Source: a virus. Taken from it: a stretch of DNA of 24,425 bases. The notes under the pieces were generated by a model. That model saw nothing but the letters and a program-made list of their open reading frames with translations. It did no database searches and had not been told where the DNA came from. This document shows positions 1 through 4,533 of this stretch, one piece after another (position 1 is the first letter of the stretch; the number at the start of each line of letters is the position of its first letter). The stretch spans positions 1 through 24,425 of IMG/VR virus record IMGVR_UViG_3300043434_000308; one strand, 5' to 3'. Position numbers and translations under genes: made by a program.

Positions 1-2
1 AA

Positions 3-518
3 CCCACGCGCCGCGTCGCATATTTGACACGCGAACAGGCCGAGGCCGTGATCGCAAACCTCCCGGTAAAGTACCGGTGCCCAGTCCGTTTCGCTTTGCT
101 CACCGGGTTGAGAAAAGCCAATGTCTTCGGCCTGCGCTGGGAGAACGTGAACCTGGAGACGGGCATGGTGATCGTGCACGCCGACGAAGCGAAGGCCGGC
201 GAGCGCATCCTGGTCCCGCTGAACAAGCAGGCGCGGGATCTTTTGGCGAGCTATCCAGAGCCGCGAGAAGGGCTTGTATTTCAATGCCCTGTGCGGATCT
301 CCCCCACCACCTGGGCGAACGCCACCAAACGCGCTGGCGTGCCATGGTGCCGCTTCCATGACCTGCGCCACACCTGGGCCAGCTGGCATGCCATGGCCGG
401 CACTCCGATGTCGGTGCTGCAAGAGCTGGGGGGCTGGCACTCAGCCGAGATGGTTAGGAAGTACGCCCACCTGTCGCCCGAGCACCTAGCCGCGGCTGCC
501 GAGAAAGTGACGTTCTAA
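3..518 (+). CDS. int: Tyrosine integrase, C-terminal catalytic domain (5' end outside window)
   Basis: Site-specific recombinase that would join phage and host DNA at the tRNA-Cys site just downstream. The reading frame is open from base 3 and runs out of the left edge, so the N-terminal arm- and core-binding domains are not visible; the TTG at 24 is internal. The visible 171 residues carry the full catalytic set of the family: Arg37 in TGLRKANV, Lys64 in the beta-hairpin (DEAKAGER), His119 and Arg122 in HDLRHTW, Trp145/His146 in LGGWHS, and the nucleophile Tyr154 in RKYAHL. The gene ends one base before a direct-repeat array and about 70 bp from the attachment core, the usual place for a phage integrase. 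It is transcribed opposite to nearly all other genes in the window. Family call is secure; exact subfamily is not. Confidence 0.95.
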   Translation, partial: PTRRVAYLTREQAEAVIANLPVKYRCPVRFALLTGLRKANVFGLRWENVNLETGMVIVHADEAKAGERILVPLNKQARDLLASYPEPREGLVFQCPVRISPTTWANATKRAGVPWCRFHDLRHTWASWHAMAGTPMSVLQELGGWHSAEMVRKYAHLSPEHLAAAAEKVTF

Positions 519-538
519 TTTGTCACGTTTTTGGCACA
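519..538 (+). repeat. Left arm-type integrase-site repeats (putative)
   Basis: Two adjacent ten-base units, TTTGTCACGT (519-528) and TTTTGGCACA (529-538). The second is repeated exactly at 712-721 on the other side of the tRNA core. Direct repeats flanking the core are the known layout of arm-type sites bound by the N-terminal domain of tyrosine integrases. The role is inferred from position and repetition. Confidence 0.55.
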
Positions 539-569
539 AAACAGATCTGGGGGAGGAGGCAGACTTGCG

Positions 570-582
570 TAACTCTTTGATT
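570..582 (-). promoter_or_regulatory. IHF binding site beside the attachment core
   Basis: The minus strand reads AATCAAAGAGTTA, which fits the IHF consensus WATCAANNNNTTR at every fixed position, and it lies next to a T-rich run (581-587). It sits four bases from the tRNA core and between the core and the left arm repeats, where a bend would bring integrase arm and core sites together. No other match was found between 500 and 760. Confidence 0.6.
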
Positions 583-586
583 TTTT

Positions 587-630
587 TGGAGGCGGGGGTC
601 GGAATCGAACCGGCGTTCACGGATTTGCAG
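587..630 (-). other. attP: Attachment core: 3' half of tRNA-Cys(GCA)
   Basis: Read on the minus strand this is a tRNA from the anticodon loop to the CCA end: loop CTGCAAA with anticodon GCA, anticodon stem 3' strand TCCGT, variable bases GAAC, T-arm GCCGG-TTCGATT-CCGAC, acceptor strand CCCCGCC, discriminator T and CCA (589-587). GCA with U73 is the signature of tRNA-Cys. There is no 5' half: similarity stops at the anticodon loop, so this is not a working tRNA gene but a copy that would rebuild the host tRNA after integration. One T-stem pair is a C-A mismatch, which may mark where phage and host sequence differ. Integrase and lysis genes lie on either side, so attP fits better than attL or attR. 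Confidence 0.8.
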
Positions 631-640
631 GCTGATCAGA

Positions 641-668
641 CAAAAAAGAGCCCTGAAAATCAGGGCTC
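641..668 (-). terminator. Rho-independent terminator of the late operon
   Basis: A perfect 9-bp stem, GAGCCCTGA (648-656) with TCAGGGCTC (660-668) and a three-base loop, is followed on the minus strand by six T (647-642). It lies downstream of the holin gene, the last minus-strand gene, and stops late transcription before the attachment core. On the plus strand no T-run follows, so it would not end integrase transcripts efficiently. Confidence 0.9.
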
Positions 669-690
669 AAGGACTAACCAATGGCAACTG

Positions 691-721
691 TGGCACAAGT
701 CCACGGCACAATTTTGGCACA
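691..721 (+). repeat. Right arm-type integrase-site repeats (putative)
   Basis: Three direct copies of a (T/C)GGCACA element at 691-697, 704-710 (CGGCACA) and 715-721; the last lies inside TTTTGGCACA (712-721), an exact copy of the left-arm unit at 529-538. The array ends one base before the holin stop codon. The units are spaced 13 and 11 bp apart, about one helical turn, which suits binding on one DNA face. Confidence 0.5.
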
Positions 722-722
722 G

Positions 723-1121
723 TCACTTAGTGGCCACGCCCTTCGATTTCTCGTAGGAACGCATTCCGGCCAGGCCAAGCATTCCAAGCAGCACCTGCAT
801 GGTCAAATTGGTGTCCAGCTGTGGGAATGGCCCCTTGTAGTCAAAGACCACCTGGGCCACAAACCGCATGATCGGCTCAAACATGGCCGAGTAGAGGAAC
901 GCAGTACCGCAGCCCCAGCCAATGTAGGGGCGCCATCCTGACGTAAACAGGCTCGAGCTGGCAGCCTCGATCTTATTGACCTCGATCTGGGCCAGGTCGA
1001 TCGCCTGGTCAAGTTTGCGATTCTCAAGCTCCAGCTGCATCTTCTCCTTGTCAGTGGTGATCAGGTCGCCTGCGACCTTGCCCACCGACTCGATGATGCT
1101 TCCAATACCTAACAGGCTCAT
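723..1121 (-). CDS. Holin of the 3TM phage holin family
   Basis: Small inner-membrane protein expected to time lysis by opening the membrane for the endolysin encoded just upstream. It has 132 residues. Residues 1-20 form a weakly hydrophobic segment, 22-55 a charged helix rich in Glu, Lys and Gln, then comes the family mark SGWRPYIGW (61-69). This leads into hydrophobic stretches at about 64-92 and 107-121, with a short basic tail ending KSKGVATK. The SGWRP motif followed by two membrane segments is typical of the 3TM holins. Its ATG overlaps the endolysin stop as ATGA, so the two are translationally coupled. It is the last gene before the operon terminator. Confidence 0.85.
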   Translation of the reverse strand: MSLLGIGSIIESVGKVAGDLITTDKEKMQLELENRKLDQAIDLAQIEVNKIEAASSSLFTSGWRPYIGWGCGTAFLYSAMFEPIMRFVAQVVFDYKGPFPQLDTNLTMQVLLGMLGLAGMRSYEKSKGVATK

Positions 1122-1621
1122 ATAACGCCCTCCAACGTCCTGTTGATCCAGCCAAGCAGGAACTTGATCTGGGTCTTGTCTTTCCTCACGATGTCCCGAT
1201 ACCTGGCGATCTTTGCCAGCGCGTAGGCCATCACGAACTTGCCTGGATCGGTCGCGTTCAATGACGCCACCGTTTTGTTGCCCATCGCCCCGTCAGGGGT
1301 CGAGCCAACCACCAGCTGGGCCAGCTTGATGGCCACCGCGCCCGCGTTGACGTGGAAGTCGAAGATGGTCTGGGCGATCACCTGGCTGCTGATTTCGTCG
1401 CCCTTGATAGGCGCCCAGAACTGCTGCCGGTAGAAGTCGCGCACCAGCTGGGCCGGCACAGGCTCCTGGCGATCGATGTGGCCCCATCCTGGCCAGCCTG
1501 GGTGCATGTTGCGGGCGACGCCTGCGTAGGTCATGCCCCCGCGGTCGCCCTCGACGTTATGGAGGACGTAGCCGCCCTCGTTCTTGATCATGGCCTCAAA
1601 GGCCGGTACGAAGTCAGCCAT
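1118..1621 (-). CDS. Endolysin: N-acetylmuramidase (GH108 with C-terminal peptidoglycan-binding domain)
   Basis: Lytic enzyme cutting the MurNAc-GlcNAc bond of peptidoglycan. Its 167 residues are the usual length for this two-part family. Near the N-terminus is the catalytic region KNEGGYV with the acid Glu15, followed by GDRGGMTYAGV (25-35), the conserved Gly-Gly-x-Thr block. The C-terminal half from about residue 80 (IFDFHVNAG, then GSTPDGAMGNKT) matches the peptidoglycan-binding type 3 domain that follows GH108. No signal peptide or anchor is seen at the N-terminus, so export would depend on the holin. Its ATG follows the previous stop directly (TAGATG), and its stop overlaps the holin start. 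Confidence 0.92.
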   Translation of the reverse strand: MADFVPAFEAMIKNEGGYVLHNVEGDRGGMTYAGVARNMHPGWPGWGHIDRQEPVPAQLVRDFYRQQFWAPIKGDEISSQVIAQTIFDFHVNAGAVAIKLAQLVVGSTPDGAMGNKTVASLNATDPGKFVMAYALAKIARYRDIVRKDKTQIKFLLGWINRTLEGVI

Positions 1622-2350
1622 CTATTCGTCCCCCATGTCGTTGGCAGCCAAGTTGATGCGTGTCTTCAAGGCGCTGATGTCTTCCGGCTTGTTGGCGAAT
1701 CCGATGCTGACGTAGCCGGCGAACTTGCCTGGATCTGGTGGGATCGAGCCGCGGCACATGAACTTCACGCCCTGCTTCGCGCCCCACTCGCCCACCTTTG
1801 AGGACGGGTTGAAGTCCTCGCAGAGCACCTCGTTGTTGAGCATGGCCACCATCGCGGCGTTGCGATCTGGGCTGGCGTTGAACAGGCTGGTGACAGTGCC
1901 CTCGATCTTTTTCTCGCGGCTGCCGTCAGCGTTGAGCGCCAAGACAGTCGTGCGAGAGTTGGTCGAGAGGTTGGCTTTGTGCACCAGGATGACCAGGCCA
2001 TCGACGTCCTTCATCAGGCTGCTGGCCGGCTCGATGAGCTCGTCCTGCTTGACCAGCTGCGGCATGTGATCCTGGTTCTGGATCGCGTGCAGGATGACCT
2101 GGCGCGAGTCCCATGCGAAGTAGCCGGCGAATGCCAGGAACGACAGCAGGATCACCGTGAGCAGCTTGAAGGGGCTGTCCACCCACTTGATCAGGTCAGT
2201 GATGCGCCCGATCGCGTCAGTCGGTGGCTTGGCAGCCTCCGCTGGTTTGGGAGCCACTGGCGCCGGTTCTTGCACGACTTCAACCTTGGGTTTTGACGTG
2301 CGACGTTTGACTGGGGCCACCTTTGCGGGTGGTTTCTTTGTTGTTGCCAT
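1622..2350 (-). CDS. Single-pass membrane protein in the lysis region, unknown function
   Basis: Not recognised by name. The frame is open further upstream, but the ATG at 2350 is chosen: AGGA lies 9 bases before it and the upstream translation is a shadow of the 80-aa gene. The 242 residues start with a Lys/Pro/Ala-rich cytoplasmic tail (1-45), then one clear membrane segment (61-80, LLTVILLSFLAFAGYFAW). About 160 residues, probably periplasmic, follow. The outer part has the alternating pattern of a small sensor-like fold (GLVILVHKANL, then NSRTTVLALNADG) and two cysteines, Cys177 and Cys199, which could form a disulfide. It precedes the endolysin with no gap. It could regulate lysis or alter the envelope; the sensor-fold resemblance is weak. 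Confidence 0.7.
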   Translation of the reverse strand: MATTKKPPAKVAPVKRRTSKPKVEVVQEPAPVAPKPAEAAKPPTDAIGRITDLIKWVDSPFKLLTVILLSFLAFAGYFAWDSRQVILHAIQNQDHMPQLVKQDELIEPASSLMKDVDGLVILVHKANLSTNSRTTVLALNADGSREKKIEGTVTSLFNASPDRNAAMVAMLNNEVLCEDFNPSSKVGEWGAKQGVKFMCRGSIPPDPGKFAGYVSIGFANKPEDISALKTRINLAANDMGDE

Positions 2351-2361
2351 GCTGGTGCTTC

Positions 2362-2604
2362 CTATGCTTCGATGTCGATCCTCTTGCGGCTGTTGTTGGC
2401 GATCTCGATGTTCAGCGTGATCTGCCGCATCCGCATTTCGTAAATCTCCCACTCGTATTGGTGGAACTTCTTTACCTGGTTCTCGAGCTGCACATTTAGC
2501 GCTCGCTCTGCGTTTAATCTTTCGACGCGTGCGTTGAACGCGTCTTGTTGGGTCGAAGACATTGGCTGCACGATCGGATACCACTTGTCAAAGCTGACTC
2601 TCAT
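2362..2604 (-). CDS. 80-aa coiled-coil protein, lysis region
   Basis: Hypothetical protein. The start at 2604 is chosen because its ATG overlaps the stop of the preceding gene as ATGA; the longer frame upstream is a shadow. The product begins MRVSFDKWYPIVQPMSSTQQ and is then almost wholly helical and charged (NARVERLNAERALNVQLENQVKKF and on to the end), with a heptad-like spacing of hydrophobic residues that suggests a coiled coil. No signal peptide, lipobox or membrane segment is present, so it is not an Rz or Rz1 spanin by itself. A role in virion or lysis control cannot be told from the sequence. Confidence 0.7.
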   Translation of the reverse strand: MRVSFDKWYPIVQPMSSTQQDAFNARVERLNAERALNVQLENQVKKFHQYEWEIYEMRMRQITLNIEIANNSRKRIDIEA

Positions 2605-2924
2605 TTCTTTGGCAGCCTCTCGTACAGCTCGATCACCTTTGCTCGCAGCGGTGCGCTGTCGGCTGCACCGGCCCATTCGCCAAGGTTGTTCCAGATGTTG
2701 AGCAGCTCCTCAAACCTGCAGCTAGTGCCTCTGCTGCCGAGCCAATCCATCATTTGCTGGTGGCGCTCAGTGGGGTTGTGAGACGTGTACGCGATCGCAT
2801 GGAACTCGCTGATCTCGCACTTGCGCTGCTGGCCGTGCGCCAGGTGCACCATCGCGGCCACAATGACGAGCACCAGTGCAAAGAGGCCGGCTGCTTGCGC
2901 AAAAGCGATCAGCCAGTCTTTCAT
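2601..2924 (-). CDS. Small membrane-anchored protein, lysis region
   Basis: 107 residues from the ATG at 2924; a GTG at 2933 overlapping the previous stop is an alternative start adding three residues. The N-terminus is one strong hydrophobic helix (about residues 4-29, LIAFAQAAGLFALVLVIVAAM). After it come two cysteines (Cys36 and one in SRGTSCRFEE) and a helical soluble part ending KVIELYERLPKK. The hydrophobic helix is a signal-anchor, so the rest is probably periplasmic. It lies in a string of overlapping small genes upstream of the endolysin. An inner-membrane spanin part is possible, but the coiled coil usual in Rz is not obvious. Function unknown. Confidence 0.65.
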   Translation of the reverse strand: MKDWLIAFAQAAGLFALVLVIVAAMVHLAHGQQRKCEISEFHAIAYTSHNPTERHQQMMDWLGSRGTSCRFEELLNIWNNLGEWAGAADSAPLRAKVIELYERLPKK

Positions 2925-2929
2925 GGCGA

Positions 2930-3115
2930 TCACTTAGGGAGTGAGTTATGCCCAGCGAGCCACATGGCCAGGCCGATCACTGCTGCGCCTGTGAGCCAGG
3001 CGAGCTTCTTTAAAACAGACTTTCCGACCTCTGTGTAGACCTTGTTTAAGGCGACCTCGGCTGCGCGTTCCGCGATCGCCTCGATCTGATCGTCAGTCAG
3101 TGGTACTTCCTTCAT
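2930..3115 (-). CDS. Small tail-anchored membrane protein (possible holin or antiholin)
   Basis: 61 residues from the ATG at 3115, preferred over the ATG at 3130 because AAGGGG lies six bases before it. The N-terminal half is an acidic helix (LTDDQIEAIAERAAEVAL) and the C-terminal half one membrane segment (about 37-54, LAWLTGAAVIGLAMWLAG) with a short tail. A helix followed by a single C-terminal membrane segment is common among small phage proteins near lysis genes, some of which act as holins or antiholins; here this is only inferred from size and place. It overlaps the end of the upstream 58-aa gene by 23 bases. Confidence 0.65.
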   Translation of the reverse strand: MKEVPLTDDQIEAIAERAAEVALNKVYTEVGKSVLKKLAWLTGAAVIGLAMWLAGHNSLPK

Positions 3116-3269
3116 CGCCAGCCCCTTCATCGTGCTTCGGGAGCTGCACTTCTGCCTGTGCGCGGATCTTGGCCGCGATGGGCCATGAGTTGGTGCTTGT
3201 CGGCAATTGACCGATCGCGTCCAGTACCGCGTTGACTTCGTTCAGCTCAAGTTTGAGAGTGATTTCCAT
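3093..3269 (-). CDS. 58-aa hypothetical phage protein
   Basis: Short gene. It begins MEITLKLELNEVNAVLDAIG and continues QLPTSTNSWPIAAKIRAQAE, ending with an acidic tail (DEGAGDEGSTTD). A strand-like start MEITLKLELNE followed by two short helices, xVLxAIGxLP and IxxKIRxQAE, resembles a family of tiny proteins seen beside lysis or tail genes of many tailed phages; this resemblance is from memory and the function is unknown. The start is preceded only by a weak GAAAGAA. It is the first gene after the one notable gap in the left half (3270-3328) and overlaps the next gene, so it probably opens the lysis transcript unit. Confidence 0.7.
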   Translation of the reverse strand: MEITLKLELNEVNAVLDAIGQLPTSTNSWPIAAKIRAQAEVQLPKHDEGAGDEGSTTD

Positions 3270-3319
3270 TTGATTCTTTCGGAGGTTGTCGTGGGTTGTT
3301 TCTTTTTTATCGCGGAGTG

Positions 3320-3348
3320 ATTATCTCATCAGGTGGCTGCAAATTCGA
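3320..3348 (-). promoter_or_regulatory. Possible sigma-70 promoter for the lysis genes
   Basis: At the end of the 137-aa gene the minus strand reads TGAGATAAT: an extended -10 (TGn) with GATAAT, five of six matches, at 3325-3320. The -35 at 17-bp spacing (TCGAAT, 3348-3343) is poor. A gap of 59 bases follows before the first lysis gene. With an extended -10 a weak -35 is tolerable, but this could be chance. Confidence 0.3.
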
Positions 3349-3742
3349 TCCATGAGGTTGTTGTCTCATCCCAGCGATAGGGTTTCCCGTCTGCTGGTAG
3401 AGAGACTGGCGGTATGAATGAACAAGTGGCCTCATCGAAGATCCAGGACGAATAACCTTGTTCGGACCACATTGCTTTAACCGCGTCTTGCTTTTCCAGT
3501 TTTTCAACGTCTGTCATGGCACGGACGTGATGCACATCTTTGAAGATTTCGCCGTCGCGTTCGTAGGTTGCGCCCTCGTAAATCTCATACACACCAACAA
3601 CAGGCGCCTCAAGCCGTTCAAAATGAGCAAACTCGGGCGGCAGGTTGTTTGTATCGACATCAGGAAATGCCTGACGAAAGTTGTCGCCAAAGATTGGGTG
3701 TTCAAACGGCTGACCGTCAACAATACGAATAAATAGTTCCAT
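3329..3742 (-). CDS. 137-aa tail-fibre-associated protein (likely partner or chaperone of the adhesin)
   Basis: Begins MELFIRIVDGQPFEHPI and includes NFRQAFPDVDTNNLPPEFAHF, with a C-terminal RWDETTTSWIE element that is common in small proteins encoded after tail fibre genes in phages of aquatic bacteria. These are thought to be fibre assembly factors or short receptor-tip subunits; which one applies here is not decided. It has no membrane segment. Its ATG overlaps the stop of the Gly-rich gene (TAATG) and AGGTGA precedes it, so the two are coupled. The gene is visibly richer in A and T than the capsid and tail genes to its right, suggesting separate acquisition. Confidence 0.75.
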   Translation of the reverse strand: MELFIRIVDGQPFEHPIFGDNFRQAFPDVDTNNLPPEFAHFERLEAPVVGVYEIYEGATYERDGEIFKDVHHVRAMTDVEKLEKQDAVKAMWSEQGYSSWIFDEATCSFIPPVSLPADGKPYRWDETTTSWIEFAAT

Positions 3743-4533
3743 TACAAGTCACCTGTGTTTGTTGACGGGAATGAACGCGTTGTGCCTGGCCAAATTATGC
3801 GTACAGCGCCATTTGAGACCCTTCCGGTTCCGTCACGGCCTTGCCCAGAAGCGCCACCATAATCGCCACCACGTCGGCCAAAAATATATGTTCCGTCTCC
3901 ATACCCGTCGCCGCCGTTTGTGCCGGAAGACCCGCCTCCGCCCCCAAGCGCAACGCCACCACCTGCGCCGTTAGAGCCTGTGCCAAAAAGGCCGACCCCG
4001 CCGCCACCAGCGCCGCCTTTGGTAACACCACCGATAGCTCCTTGACCGCCGCCGCCGCCACCGCCGCCGCCGGCCCCACTAGCGCCCGCACTACCTTGCG
4101 CACCGCCTTGGCCCCCGTTACCCGTATACCCACCAGCGCCACCGCCGCCCGGGTATCCAGTAGAACGACCAGCGCCCCCATTACCGCCTCCATCCCCGGT
4201 GTAAGTTCCACCCGCGCCACCACTTGCTTGCGAACCACCAACACCACCTTTAACAGTGGACGTATTAATAAAAAAACTGTCTGTAGTATCGCCAACCGTA
4301 ACGGTATAGCTGTTACCGGGGGTAACCGAAATGTTATTTCTCCAACCCAAACCTCCGCCACCGGCTGATCCTGAGGACCCCCCCATAGCGCCACCGGAAC
4401 CCACCGCAACAACAGAAACTGAAGTTACTCCAGCAGGCGCAACCCATGAATAAGTGCCCGGCGTTGTATAGGCTTGTTGACCAGTTGGAGGCCCACCACC
4501 AGCCGCCAGCAGCATCATCATGATCCCGCTCAT
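3742..4533 (-). CDS. Glycine-rich tail-tip adhesin
   Basis: 263-residue protein, probably the distal receptor-binding tip of the tail fibre encoded just upstream. The N-terminal 60 residues have the recurrent YTTPGTYSWVAPAGVTSVSV strand pattern. From about residue 47 to 240 the chain is dominated by Gly with Ser, Ala, Asn and Thr, including an unbroken nine-glycine run and many GGxGG blocks, and ends with AVRIIWPG. Such Gly-rich arrays pack as polyglycine-II helices in the T-even adhesin gp38, with receptor specificity in the loops. That comparison is by composition, not by alignment. Its start overlaps the fibre stop by four bases, and the small protein after it overlaps its own stop. It could also be a structural sheath element. 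Confidence 0.8.
   Translation of the reverse strand: MSGIMMMLLAAGGGPPTGQQAYTTPGTYSWVAPAGVTSVSVVAVGSGGAMGGSSGSAGGGGLGWRNNISVTPGNSYTVTVGDTTDSFFINTSTVKGGVGGSQASGGAGGTYTGDGGGNGGAGRSTGYPGGGGAGGYTGNGGQGGAQGSAGASGAGGGGGGGGGQGAIGGVTKGGAGGGGVGLFGTGSNGAGGGVALGGGGGSSGTNGGDGYGDGTYIFGRRGGDYGGASGQGRDGTGRVSNGAVRIIWPGTTRSFPSTNTGDL
3905..4180. repeat. Imperfect GCC/ACC triplet array coding for polyglycine
   Basis: Runs of GCC, ACC and GCT-like triplets, densest at 4047-4075, encode the glycine runs of the adhesin on the minus strand. The unit is three bases, so slippage would lengthen or shorten glycine blocks without breaking the frame. Confidence 0.7.

Noticed and set aside
587-630. Complete functional tRNA gene
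   Set aside because: Only the 3' half is present; no 5' acceptor strand, D-arm or 5' anticodon stem follows on the minus-strand upstream side.
520-756. Plus-strand frame of 78 codons between integrase and holin
   Set aside because: It runs through the tRNA fragment, the terminator and the repeats and its product looks random. It is a chance frame over the attachment site.
3841-4368. Plus-strand frame over the Gly-rich adhesin (and a second minus-strand frame at 3795-4412)
   Set aside because: Both arise from GGC/GGT-rich triplets of the adhesin read in other frames; low-complexity products and no start signals.
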